Source: Paracoccus aminovorans
GTDB lineage: Bacteria; Pseudomonadota; Alphaproteobacteria; Rhodobacterales; Rhodobacteraceae
Assembly (NCBI RefSeq): GCF_001546115.1
Contig: NZ_KQ955208.1
Location: 1,381,005 to 1,445,004, forward strand
DNA length: 64,000 nucleotides
Direction of reading: 5' to 3'
Shown piece after piece: positions 18,586 to 27,873 of this stretch (positions within the stretch are counted from its first letter, which is position 1; each line of letters starts with the position of its first letter). The translations under genes and the position numbers were made by a program. The notes under the pieces were generated by a model. The model saw only the letters and a program-made list of their open reading frames with translations. It searched no databases and was not told the origin of the DNA.

Positions 18586-18615
18586 AAAAGGGGCGGGATC
18601 GACCCGCCCCGTTTT
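18586..18615. terminator. Bidirectional terminator between ybaK and glsB
   Basis: AAAA, stem GGGGCGGG, loop ATCGA, stem CCCGCCCC, then GTTTT. Symmetrical A- and T-runs allow termination on both strands. Confidence 0.9.
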
Positions 18616-18617
18616 CG

Positions 18618-18869
18618 CTATCCGGCCACCGCTCGATAGAGCCAGATCAGCACCACCGCGCCGATCAGCCCGGCCACGCCCTGCGCCAGCCAGCTGCCGG
18701 CCTGGGCGTTCAGGCCCACGAGACCCAGGAGCGCGTTGCCGACCACGGCCCCGACGATGCCCAGGATGACATTGAGAAAGACCCCGGTGTCGGCCTTCAT
18801 GATATTGCTGGCGATCCAGCCCGCGAGACCGCCGACGATGATCGCGGCAATCCAACCCAAACCCTGCAT
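18618..18869 (-). CDS. GlsB/YeaQ/YmgE-family small membrane protein
   Basis: 83 residues with three hydrophobic glycine-rich spans (MQGLGWIAAIIVGGLAGWIA, LNVILGIVGAVVGNALL, LIGAVVLIWLYRAVAG), the full length of this family of stress-associated inner-membrane proteins. Its function is not established. It ends just beside a bidirectional terminator and lies downstream of a strong inverted repeat following dapD. Confidence 0.88.
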   Translation of the reverse strand: MQGLGWIAAIIVGGLAGWIASNIMKADTGVFLNVILGIVGAVVGNALLGLVGLNAQAGSWLAQGVAGLIGAVVLIWLYRAVAG

Positions 18870-18930
18870 GTGAAACTCCGCTTGCTGCTGAGGCTGCGGA
18901 ATTGAACGCGGCCGGAGCGGATCGGTTTCA

Positions 18931-18960
18931 CATCGGATTCACGCCAGGGTGAATCCGATG
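18931..18960. repeat. Perfect 12-bp inverted repeat between dapD and glsB
   Basis: CATCGGATTCAC and GTGAATCCGATG separated by GCCAGG. It lies 15 bases after the dapD stop and about 60 bases before the glsB start, with no T-run on the minus strand. It could be a hairpin stabilising the dapD 3' end or an operator for glsB. Confidence 0.7.
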
Positions 18961-18975
18961 CAGGCGCGCAACAGC

Positions 18976-19800
18976 TCAGTCGCGCAGCAGTTCGTTGATC
19001 GAGGTCTTGGAGCGGGTCTGCGCATCGACGCGCTTCACGATCACCGCGCAGTAAAGGTTCACGCCGTTCTTCGACGGCAGCGAGCCCGCGACCACGACCG
19101 AGCCGGCCGGAACCTCGCCATACATCACCTCGCCGGTCTCGCGGTCGACGATCTTGGTCGATTTGCCGATGAAGACGCCCATGCCCAGGACCGAGCCCTC
19201 GCGCACGATGCAGCCCTCGACCACCTCGGACCGCGCGCCGATGAAACAGTTGTCCTCGATGATGGTCGGGCCGGCCTGCATCGGCTCCAGCACGCCGCCG
19301 ATGCCGACGCCGCCCGACAGGTGGACGTTCTTGCCGATCTGCGCGCAGCTGCCGACGGTGGCCCAGGTGTCGACCATGGTGCCCTCGTCGACATAGGCGC
19401 CCAGGTTCACGAAGCTGGGCATCAGCACCACGCCCTTGGCGATATAGGCCGAGCGGCGCACGATGCAGTTCGGCACGGCGCGGAAGCCGGCCTCGCGCCA
19501 GCGGTTCTCGCCCCAGCCAGCGAACTTGCTGTCCACCTTGTCCCACCAGGTGCCGTTCTGCGGGCCACCCGGCTGCATCTCCATGTCCTTCAGGCGGAAG
19601 CCCAGCAGCACCGCCTTTTTCGCCCATTGGTTCACGTGCCAGTCGGCGCCGCGCTTTTCGGCGACGCGCAGCGCGCCCTTGTCCAGCGCCTCGAGCGTTG
19701 CCTCGATGGCGTCACGGGCCTCGCCCTTGGTGACCGGGGTGATCTGGTCGCGGATCTCCCAGGCGGATTCGATGGCGGCTTCAAGGGCGTCATTCGACAT
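18976..19800 (-). CDS. dapD: 2,3,4,5-tetrahydropyridine-2,6-dicarboxylate N-succinyltransferase
   Basis: DapD catalyses the succinyl-CoA-dependent step of lysine/diaminopimelate synthesis. The 274-residue protein has an N-terminal helical domain and a left-handed beta-helix of hexapeptide repeats ([20 protein letters not shown] ... [18 protein letters not shown]). GAGG upstream of 19800 favours this ATG over the one at 19836. It is transcribed divergently from the LOG-family gene. Confidence 0.95.
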   Translation of the reverse strand: MSNDALEAAIESAWEIRDQITPVTKGEARDAIEATLEALDKGALRVAEKRGADWHVNQWAKKAVLLGFRLKDMEMQPGGPQNGTWWDKVDSKFAGWGENRWREAGFRAVPNCIVRRSAYIAKGVVLMPSFVNLGAYVDEGTMVDTWATVGSCAQIGKNVHLSGGVGIGGVLEPMQAGPTIIEDNCFIGARSEVVEGCIVREGSVLGMGVFIGKSTKIVDRETGEVMYGEVPAGSVVVAGSLPSKNGVNLYCAVIVKRVDAQTRSKTSINELLRD

Positions 19801-19895
19801 GGTCTGGCCTCTCTCGGGATGGAAACTCGTGCCCAAGGGCTATAAGCCGAGGGTTGCGGCCGCGCAATGTGCGGCGACCCGTGCCAGAGGTTTGG

Positions 19896-20723
19896 ATGAT
19901 GGACGAAGAAGAGCGCAGCCACCCCTTCCGCGACAGCCAGCAGGACGTGGCAGCGGCGCGCATCACCCCCGACACGCCGCAGACCCGCGCCCCGGCCTAT
20001 CGGCTGGCCTTCACCGATACCGAATTCATGCTGCGCGAGGAGCTGCGCCCGGTGCGGTTGCAGCTGGAACTGCTGAAGCCGCAGATGATCATGGACGCGC
20101 GCGGCATCCGCTCGACCGTGGTGATGTTCGGTGGCGCTCGCATTCCGGCGCCGGCGGAAAGGGACAGCGCCCGCACCCCGGAACTGGCGGCGCTGTCGCG
20201 CTATTACGACGAGGCGCGCAGCTTTGCCCGCCAGATGACCGAGCGCAGCCTGGAAAGCTATGGCGCCGAGAACGTCATTTGCACCGGCGGCGGCCCGGGC
20301 GTGATGCAGGCCGGCAACATGGGGGCATTCCAGGCCGGCGGAATCTCGATCGGCCTGTCCATCGTGCTGCCGCATGAACAGGCGCCGAACCAATATGTGA
20401 CGCCCGACCTGTGCTTCAACTTCCACTATTTCGCGATCAGGAAGATGCATTTCCTGATGCGCGCCAAGGCGGTGACGGTATTCCCCGGCGGCTTCGGCAC
20501 GCTCGACGAGATGTTCGAGGCGCTGACCCTGATCCAGACCGGCCGCATGGCGCGGGTGCCCTTCATCCTGTTCGGCCGCGAATTCTGGCACAAGGTCATC
20601 AGCTGGCAGGCGCTGGCCGAGGCCGGCACCATCAGCCCCGAGGATCTGGAGCTGATCAGTTTCGTCGAAACCGCCGAGGAAGCGGTCGCGATCATCGACA
20701 ACTGGGTCGTGCCCTGCCCCTGA
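19896..20723 (+). CDS. LOG-family Rossmann-fold protein (TIGR00730 type)
   Basis: About 275 residues with the family signatures GGGPGVMQAGNMGAFQAGG and PGGFGTLDEMFEALT. LOG proteins release cytokinin bases from nucleoside monophosphates or act as AMP/pyrimidine-nucleotide nucleosidases; the bacterial substrate is often unclear. The N-terminal 90 residues are a charged extension seen in longer members. AGAGG five bases before 19896 supports this start; a second ATG follows immediately. Confidence 0.85.
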   Translation: MMDEEERSHPFRDSQQDVAAARITPDTPQTRAPAYRLAFTDTEFMLREELRPVRLQLELLKPQMIMDARGIRSTVVMFGGARIPAPAERDSARTPELAALSRYYDEARSFARQMTERSLESYGAENVICTGGGPGVMQAGNMGAFQAGGISIGLSIVLPHEQAPNQYVTPDLCFNFHYFAIRKMHFLMRAKAVTVFPGGFGTLDEMFEALTLIQTGRMARVPFILFGREFWHKVISWQALAEAGTISPEDLELISFVETAEEAVAIIDNWVVPCP

Positions 20724-20729
20724 GGCGGG

Positions 20730-21251
20730 TCACTTCGGCCACCAGGCGACGAAATCGTTCGGCCCGACGCTGACCGGCGGCCCGCCGGTGCGGCGCTGCA
20801 CCTCCTCTGCCGCGGCCAGCGCCGCGCCTTCGCGATAGATCGCATAGGTCAGCTCGGGCCGCATCTCGGGCTCGGGCTGGTCCTCGACCGCGCGCACGAC
20901 GATGGTGCCCAGCTTCAGAGCGCGCTGGAACGCCTCGTCGTCGCCATACATCGCGTTGAGGAACTTGATGACCTTGGCGCGGAACACGGCGCGGTCCTGC
21001 GGCCCGTCGGAATCCTCGACGGCGGATTTGGTCGGTGCGACGCGCCGGGTCTCGCCCTGCGTCGCCTCGCGGGCATGGCCGATGCCTTCGTGGCCCAGCT
21101 GCACGTCGGCGCTGGCAGCGGCGGATTCCTCGACCGGCGGGATCTCGGCCTCGGCCGCGGCGATGGCCGGGCCGGCGTCGTCGCCGGGACGGAGCTGCGG
21201 CGCGGCGGCGGGTCCGGCGCGGCTTTGGATCGGGTTGGCGAGAGGGATCAT
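20730..21251 (-). CDS. Hypothetical protein, 173 residues
   Basis: The first 75 residues are low-complexity, Ala/Pro/Glu-rich and probably disordered. The C-terminal part (about 80-173, AVFRAKVIKFLNAMYGDDEA onward) looks like a small folded helical domain ending VGPNDFVAWWPK. No signal or membrane span, and not recognised. It is convergent with the LOG gene, with only six bases between stops, and has the long gene-free stretch upstream. Confidence 0.65.
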   Translation of the reverse strand: MIPLANPIQSRAGPAAAPQLRPGDDAGPAIAAAEAEIPPVEESAAASADVQLGHEGIGHAREATQGETRRVAPTKSAVEDSDGPQDRAVFRAKVIKFLNAMYGDDEAFQRALKLGTIVVRAVEDQPEPEMRPELTYAIYREGAALAAAEEVQRRTGGPPVSVGPNDFVAWWPK

Positions 21252-21912
21252 GGCATACCTGGCGACTCATTGACGGAATGCCGCATCATAACCCGAAAGC
21301 CGCGGTTTTCAGCCGCCCCTCCCGGGATAAATGCGTAAAACCTTAATGGTTATAGAGGCTTGCCGGGTTGCCAAGGCGGCAAGCCAGAGCTTCTTGCGCG
21401 TCGCCGGAGATTGCATTCCGGCAAGCGGCCGAGCCATCACCGGCCGGCACCCTGTCGCTCACGACTTGGACGGCTGAGATCAGAGCGAATGACGGCTCTC
21501 GACCCGCTGATCTGGGACACATCCCGCGGGATCGCATGAGCTGCGCGTCCGTCGCCGCAACGAAACTGGTTGCCGGCAGCAGAACCCGGCGGCCATGCGC
21601 GCTAAACCCGTGGGGGTGGTTTCACCCCCGAAACTCGGAACACACATCAAGGCTCTGACAGGAAACGGGAATTCCAATCTCGGAGGTTGGTTTCGGTCGA
21701 TCCTGCCGAAACTGGGTGCGGCGTAGCCGTTGCGCTATCCGCACAATCCTGCAGGGGCAGTTTCGGAAGCGGGCCGAAACTGGTCACAACTGGACCTGCG
21801 TGGTCCTGCGCGGGGATGGCGAGGCAGTGTAGGCAGCGTGGCCAATCTGGTTCAAACTGATCCCTGCGCAATTCCGCGCAAAGCTCCGGACCAGCCGCAG
21901 CTTTCGGCACCG
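21252..21912. other. 660-bp stretch without a convincing gene
   Basis: Only short frames lacking ribosome sites or protein-like composition are present. The stretch holds an inverted repeat GGCTTGCC/GGCAAGCC at about 21357-21386, a GGGGGTG/CACCCCC hairpin at 21611-21629 and a cluster of CCGAAACTG motifs at 21561-21783. It lies downstream of rlmH and upstream of the hypothetical gene at 20730. A small RNA or regulatory array is possible; I cannot decide from sequence. Confidence 0.5.
21561..21783. repeat. Cluster of CCGAAACTG-type motifs, partly as inverted pairs
   Basis: Copies or near-copies: CGAAACTGG at 21561, CCGAAACTCGG at 21628, GGTTTCGG at 21689 (reverse), CCGAAACTGGG at 21706, CAGTTTCGG at 21758 (reverse) and CCGAAACTGG at 21774. 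The last two form a perfect 9-bp inverted repeat with a 7-base spacer, and those at 21689 and 21706 form another inverted pair. Confidence 0.65.
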
Positions 21913-22380
21913 CTATTCGCGGTGATAGGGGCTGCCGGCCAGGATGGTGGTGGCGCGATAGATCTGCTCGGCCAGCATGACCCGCACCAGCATATGCGGC
22001 CAGACCATGCGGCCGAAGCTGATGGCCAGGTCGGCCCGCGACCGCAGGCCGGGGTCGATCCCGTCCGCGCCGCCGATCATGAAGGCCAGGTCGCGCGCCG
22101 CGTCGCGAAAGTCGGCGATGCGGGCGGCGAATTCGGGCGAGCTGAGCATCTGCCCGCGTTCGTCCAGCACCACCAGCGCGGCACCGTCGGGAATGGCCTT
22201 GGCCAGCAGCGGCGCCTCGGCCGCCATGCCGCCGCCGCGCTTGTCCTCGACCTCGACCAGGTTCACCGGCGGCAGGCCAAGCGCGCGGCCCGCCTTGGCG
22301 TGGCGGTCAAGGTAATCGGCGATCAGGCTCGCCTCCGGTCCCTGCCGCAGCCGCCCGACCGCGGCAATGACCATGCGCAT
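21913..22380 (-). CDS. rlmH: 23S rRNA (pseudouridine1915-N3)-methyltransferase RlmH
   Basis: The 155-residue SPOUT methyltransferase modifies Psi1915 in helix 69 of 23S rRNA in assembled ribosomes. Family motifs: LDERGQMLSSPEFA, the SAM knot FMIGGADG, LAISFGRMVWPHMLVRVML and the C-terminal YHRE. It lies three bases downstream of rsfS, the usual bacterial arrangement linking two ribosome-acting proteins. Confidence 0.96.
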   Translation of the reverse strand: MRMVIAAVGRLRQGPEASLIADYLDRHAKAGRALGLPPVNLVEVEDKRGGGMAAEAPLLAKAIPDGAALVVLDERGQMLSSPEFAARIADFRDAARDLAFMIGGADGIDPGLRSRADLAISFGRMVWPHMLVRVMLAEQIYRATTILAGSPYHRE

Positions 22381-22383
22381 GGC

Positions 22384-22815
22384 TCAGTTCTGGGGCTTGC
22401 GGGCCGCTTCCTCGGCGGCGTGGTCGGCGCGCAGCCGGTCCAGCGTGGCCGAGCGCAGCGCGTCGGCGGGCATCCACATCTTTTCCAGCTGATAGAATTC
22501 GCGGACCTCGGGGCGGAAGACATGGACGATCACGTCGTCGGTGTCGATCAGCACCCAGTCGCCGGTTTCCTTGCCTTCGACGCGGGCCGAGCGGCCGGTC
22601 TGCTCTTTCAGGCGCTCCACCAGCTTTTCGGCGATGGCGGCCACCTGGCGCGCATTGCGGCCCGAGGCGATCACCATGTGATCGGCCATGGCCGAACGGC
22701 CGCGCAGGTCGATGGTCACGACATCCTCGGCCTTGTCGTCGTCGAGAGAGGCAAGAATGCGGTCCAGCAGCTGATCGCTGGTCAGCCCGGGCTCCGCGGT
22801 GGTCGCTGCCGGCAC
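22384..22815 (-). CDS. rsfS: Ribosomal silencing factor RsfS
   Basis: RsfS (DUF143/Iojap) binds uL14 and blocks subunit joining in starvation. The core LLDRILASLDDDKAEDVVTI and DHMVIASGRNARQVAAIAEKL patterns and the C-terminal DTDDVIVHVFRPEVREFYQL are diagnostic. The GTG at 22815 lacks a ribosome site. A CTG at 22842 in the same frame has GGAGG eight bases upstream and would add nine residues (LSNTVPSAP), so the true start may be CTG. Confidence 0.92.
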   Translation of the reverse strand: MPAATTAEPGLTSDQLLDRILASLDDDKAEDVVTIDLRGRSAMADHMVIASGRNARQVAAIAEKLVERLKEQTGRSARVEGKETGDWVLIDTDDVIVHVFRPEVREFYQLEKMWMPADALRSATLDRLRADHAAEEAARKPQN

Positions 22816-22917
22816 GGGGGCCGACGGGACGGTATTGGACAGGGGTTCATCCTCCGGTCAACGCGCCGTTCACCCCCGGCGCCGGGCCCTTTCAATGTAG
22901 CACGGAATCGCGCCCGC

Positions 22918-23151
22918 TCAATGCGGGGGCGCAGGAATTCTGGGCGGGTTCGCGTAAAGACAGGCGGAAACCGGCAGATTTCCCCAGGGATCGGGGCAGC
23001 GCACCAGGCCCGCGCTCCAGGCCAGCCGGGGGTGGTCCAGCCGCACCAATTGCCGCGCGCGCTCCATCGGCGTGTCGGCCAGATAGACAGCCAGGGTGAA
23101 AATTGCCACGCAGATCAGCGGGATCACCCGCAGGACGATGCGAATCAGCAT
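22918..23151 (-). CDS. Small single-span membrane protein
   Basis: 77 residues: MLIRIVLRVIPLICVAIFTLAVYLA is a membrane segment or uncleaved signal, followed by a hydrophilic, Pro-rich tail with two cysteines. AAAGGA before the ATG supports it as a gene. Not recognised. It lies upstream of rsfS on the same strand and may be cotranscribed. Confidence 0.6.
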   Translation of the reverse strand: MLIRIVLRVIPLICVAIFTLAVYLADTPMERARQLVRLDHPRLAWSAGLVRCPDPWGNLPVSACLYANPPRIPAPPH

Positions 23152-23443
23152 GCCCGATCCTTTCCCTCAGTTCCGGGAGCAAGATAGAGGCGAATGCTAA
23201 ACATGGAATTAACAGCCGCGTGTGACGATGTTGAACGCGGGCCAAAACCGGCGTATGACTGCCGACATGCAAGGATTCGTCTATTTCGATATCCATGACC
23301 GCGCCCGCCTGCCCGGCCGGTTCTACGGCGAAAGCCTGTCCGTCACCGCGCGACTTTGACGGGTGGCGGCGCCTGCGCGCGCGCCCCTGGTCCAGCGGAC
23401 CACCAGCGATTTTCCCTAGCTACTCTTTCGGAAAGAGACAGCC

Positions 23444-24880
<1,437 letters not shown>

Positions 24881-24897
24881 TGCCTGCGGGCGGGGTT

Positions 24898-25500
24898 TTA
24901 GCGGCCCCGCCTCAGCAGCATCAGGGCGTTGATCGCGATCAGCACCAGCCCGGCGTTCTCGAACCAGAAGTTGAACTTGAGGTTCGCGAAATCCAGGCTG
25001 AGGAGCCTGTCGACATGATGGAAACCCACCGCGCGCACCAGCACGAAACCGCACAGCACGGCCAGCCCGACCAGGGCCAGGCCATTGCCGCGCATGCGCC
25101 CGCGCAGGGATTTCGTCGCCCAGAGCAGCGCGCCCGCCACGCCCAGCACCAGCCCGGCGATGAAGGCCAGCTGCACCAGCCAGCGGTTGTCGTACCAGCC
25201 TTGGGCATGGGCCATGCAGCGCCCGGTGGCGGTCAGCGCGGTCTGCAGGTCGAGCTGCTTGTTGACGGCCAAGGCCGCCATCAGCACCGCGATGGCCAGC
25301 CACAGCCCGCGCGCCGCGCGGGCGGGGCGGCGGCGCAGCACCAGGGTCGCCAGCGCCAGGCAGGCCAGATAGGACAGCACCGTCAGCCAGCCGGTGATCT
25401 CGGGATCGCCGATCTGCGGCGTCCAGTCGCGCGCAATGCAGGCGCGCAGGGCGGAAAGGCTGGAAAAACCGAAAAACATCAGCGAAACCCGTATGCACAT
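24898..25500 (-). CDS. Membrane protein between leuC and leuD, unknown function
   Basis: About 200 residues with roughly six hydrophobic segments ([52 protein letters not shown], and others). It has no relation to LeuC or LeuD, although I recall homologues at this position in Rhodobacteraceae carrying the name isopropylmalate isomerase, probably borrowed from the neighbours. The start is uncertain (25500, or ATG at 25479); neither has a good ribosome site. It runs opposite to leuCD. Confidence 0.7.
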   Translation of the reverse strand: MCIRVSLMFFGFSSLSALRACIARDWTPQIGDPEITGWLTVLSYLACLALATLVLRRRPARAARGLWLAIAVLMAALAVNKQLDLQTALTATGRCMAHAQGWYDNRWLVQLAFIAGLVLGVAGALLWATKSLRGRMRGNGLALVGLAVLCGFVLVRAVGFHHVDRLLSLDFANLKFNFWFENAGLVLIAINALMLLRRGR

Positions 25501-25530
25501 GGCGCCGCGCGCCGGACGGGTCTCGGTTAA

Positions 25531-25545
25531 CGGGGGCTGCGCCCC
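25531..25545. repeat. GGGGGCTGCGCCCCC hairpin upstream of leuD
   Basis: A six-pair GC stem with a three-base loop in the gap between the antisense membrane gene and leuD. It resembles the small GGGGGCAGAGCCCCC hairpin module of the composite repeats near 50.6 and 51.7 kb. Confidence 0.5.
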
Positions 25546-25571
25546 CAAGTCAATTCTGCGAGGATCAAGAA

Positions 25572-26177
25572 ATGGACAAGTTCACCACCCTGACCGGCAT
25601 CGCGGCCCCCATGCCGCTGGTCAATATCGACACCGACATGATCATCCCGAAACAGTTCCTGAAGACGATCCACCGCTCGGGTCTGGGCAAGAACCTGTTC
25701 GACGAGATGCGCTTCAACCCCGACGGGACCGAGGTGCCGGATTTCGTGCTGAACCAGCCGGCCTGGCGCGACAGCCAGATCATCGTCGCCGGCGACAACT
25801 TCGGCTGCGGCTCGTCGCGCGAACACGCGCCCTGGGCGCTCTTGGATTTCGGCATCCGCTGCGTGATCTCGACCAGCTTCGCCGACATCTTCTACAACAA
25901 CTGCTTCAAGAACGGCATCCTGCCCATCGTCATGCCGCCCGAGGTGGTCGAGGTGCTGATGGAGGACGCCCGCAAGGGCGCCAATGCCCGCATGACCGTG
26001 GACCTGGAGAACCTGACCGTGACCACCTCGGACGGGCAGAGCTTCCCCTTCGAGCTGGACCCGTTCCGCCGTCACTGCCTGCTGAACGGGCTGGACGACA
26101 TCGGCCTGACCATGGAAAAGGCCCCGTCGATCGACGCCTATGAGACCCAGATGGCCCAGAGCCGGCCTTGGGTCTAA
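25572..26177 (+). CDS. leuD: 3-isopropylmalate dehydratase small subunit
   Basis: The 201-residue swivel subunit partners LeuC. Diagnostic motifs are [14 protein letters not shown] and the substrate loop [18 protein letters not shown]. The ATG at 25572 follows GAGGATCAAGAA. The 3' end overlaps the next gene's TTG start by ten bases. Confidence 0.96.
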   Translation: MDKFTTLTGIAAPMPLVNIDTDMIIPKQFLKTIHRSGLGKNLFDEMRFNPDGTEVPDFVLNQPAWRDSQIIVAGDNFGCGSSREHAPWALLDFGIRCVISTSFADIFYNNCFKNGILPIVMPPEVVEVLMEDARKGANARMTVDLENLTVTTSDGQSFPFELDPFRRHCLLNGLDDIGLTMEKAPSIDAYETQMAQSRPWV

Positions 26178-27205
26178 GGGCGCTCGCCCTTGCCTTGGCG
26201 GTCGCTGCCCTGCCGGCGGCGGCCGGGCCGTTGCGCATCGCCACCTACAGCCCCGACCTGTCGCGCGACGGGCCGGGGCTTTTGCTGCGCGATCTCGGCC
26301 GCGAGGATGCGCAGGTCGCCGCCGTCGTCGCCGTGCTGGCCGAGACCCGGCCCGACGTGCTGCTGCTGACCGATTTCGACTGGGATTATGAGGACCGGGC
26401 GCTGGACGCCTTTGCCGCCCGGCTGGCGCAGGCCGGGCTGGATTATCCGCATCGCTTCGCCGCACGGCCGAACAGCGGCATGGCGACCGGGCTGGACCTG
26501 GACGCGGACGGGCGGCTGGGCACGGCGGACGATGCCCAGGGCTTCGGCGAATTCACCGGCCAGGGCGGCATGGCGATCCTGTCGCGCCACCCCATCGGCC
26601 CGGTGACGGATTACACGGATGTGCTGTGGCGCGACCTGCCCGGCAACCTGATGCCCAAGCTGTCCGAGGAGGTGCGGGCGATGCGCCGGCTGTCCTCGAC
26701 CGGGCATTGGGACGCGGTGGTGACGGTGGCGGGCTGGCCGCTGCACCTGCTGGCCATGTCGGCCACGCCGCCGGTCTTCGACGGGCCCGAGGATCTGAAC
26801 GGCCGCCGCAACCACGACGAACTGGCCTTCTGGCTGGGCCACCTGCCCGATGCGCCCTTCGTGCTGGCCGGGAACCTGAACCTGGATCCCCAGGACAGCG
26901 AGGGCCGGCCGCAGGCGCTGGCGCAGGTCATGGCCCATGTCACCGACCCCCTGCCCCGCAGCGCCGGCGGCGCGGCGGCCAGGGGCGGCGTCAACGACAG
27001 CCACAAGGGCGATCCGGACCTCGACACCGGCGACTGGCCCGACGACAAGCCGCCGGGCAACCTGCGGGTGGATTACGTGCTGCCCGCGAAGGGGCTGAAA
27101 ATCACCGATTCGGGCGTGTTCTGGCCGGCCGAGGGGCCGCTCGCCACGGCGGCGCTGACCGCTTCCGCGCATCGCTTGGTCTGGGTGGAGCTGGACTGGC
27201 CATGA
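26168..27205 (+). CDS. Endonuclease/exonuclease/phosphatase family protein, exported
   Basis: 345 residues with a signal peptide ([16 protein letters not shown]) and an EEP-like fold: [38 protein letters not shown] and the C-terminal RVDYVLPA. Some catalytic positions differ from classical nucleases (for example NLNLDP for GDFN), so activity is uncertain. The TTG start lies inside the leuD 3' end and its stop overlaps bluB (ATGA), so leuD-EEP-bluB look cotranscribed. Confidence 0.8.
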   Translation: MGLRALALALAVAALPAAAGPLRIATYSPDLSRDGPGLLLRDLGREDAQVAAVVAVLAETRPDVLLLTDFDWDYEDRALDAFAARLAQAGLDYPHRFAARPNSGMATGLDLDADGRLGTADDAQGFGEFTGQGGMAILSRHPIGPVTDYTDVLWRDLPGNLMPKLSEEVRAMRRLSSTGHWDAVVTVAGWPLHLLAMSATPPVFDGPEDLNGRRNHDELAFWLGHLPDAPFVLAGNLNLDPQDSEGRPQALAQVMAHVTDPLPRSAGGAAARGGVNDSHKGDPDLDTGDWPDDKPPGNLRVDYVLPAKGLKITDSGVFWPAEGPLATAALTASAHRLVWVELDWP

Positions 27206-27828
27206 CCCAATTCGACGATGCCGACCGCGATACGCTCGACCGCATCCTGCGCTGGCGCCGCGACATGCGGCATTTTCGCACCGACCCGGTGCCCGAACCC
27301 TTGCTGGAGGAATTGCACGCCGCCATGGAGCTTGCGCCCTCGGTCGGCAATTCCCGGCCCTGGCGGGTGATCCGGGTCGAAAGCCCCGACCTGCGGGCCG
27401 AGATCCGCGCCGATTTCCTGCGCTGCAATGCCGAGGCCGCCGCGGGCTATCAGGGCGAGCAGCGCCGCGCCTATGACGCGCTGAAGCTGGCCGGGCTGGA
27501 CCGGGCGCCGGTCTGGCTGGCGGTCTTCACCGACACGAGCCCTGCCGAGGGCCACGGGTTGGGCCGCGCCACCATGCCCGCCACGCTGCACCAGTCCACC
27601 GCCATGGCGATCCATACGCTGTGGCTGGCGGCGCGGGTGCGCGGGCTGGGGCTGGGCATGGTCTCGATCCTGGACCCGGCGCATGTCGGCCCGCTGCTGC
27701 AGGTGCCCGAGGGCTGGGAGTTCACCGCGCTTCTGTGCCTCGGCTGGCCCGAGTTCACCGACGACACGCCGCTGCTGCATCGCACCGGCTGGCAGGCCAA
27801 TACCGCGCCGGCCTGGCAGACACGCTAG
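27202..27828 (+). CDS. bluB: 5,6-dimethylbenzimidazole synthase BluB
   Basis: BluB converts reduced FMN and oxygen to 5,6-dimethylbenzimidazole, the lower ligand of B12. The 208-residue flavin-reductase-like protein has RRDMRHFRTDPVPEPLLEEL, LAPSVGNSRPWR and GLGLGMVSILDP, all typical. It agrees with the oxygen-dependent cobalamin route encoded 2-15 kb downstream. The start overlaps the upstream stop. Confidence 0.93.
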   Translation: MTQFDDADRDTLDRILRWRRDMRHFRTDPVPEPLLEELHAAMELAPSVGNSRPWRVIRVESPDLRAEIRADFLRCNAEAAAGYQGEQRRAYDALKLAGLDRAPVWLAVFTDTSPAEGHGLGRATMPATLHQSTAMAIHTLWLAARVRGLGLGMVSILDPAHVGPLLQVPEGWEFTALLCLGWPEFTDDTPLLHRTGWQANTAPAWQTR

Positions 27829-27859
27829 GCCCCGCCGGGGTCGCGGCGGGGCCCGTTTT
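27828..27859 (+). terminator. Rho-independent terminator after bluB
   Basis: Ten-pair perfect stem GGCCCCGCCG / CGGCGGGGCC with loop GGGTCG, then CGTTTT. It starts inside the bluB stop codon. Confidence 0.9.
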
Positions 27860-27873
27860 CTGGGGACGGCGGC

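Noticed and set aside
21343-21910. Short open frames of 60-100 codons in the rlmH-proximal gap
   Set aside because: They overlap each other on both strands, lack ribosome sites and have compositions unlike the neighbouring proteins.
23267-23359. A 30-codon frame (MQGFVYFDIHDRARL...) upstream of leuC as a leucine leader peptide
   Set aside because: Only four scattered leucines, no run of Leu codons, no ribosome site and no terminator/antiterminator pair before leuC.
24930-24950. FNR-like TTGATCGCGATCAG
   Set aside because: It lies inside the antisense membrane gene, far from any start codon, and one half-site is imperfect.
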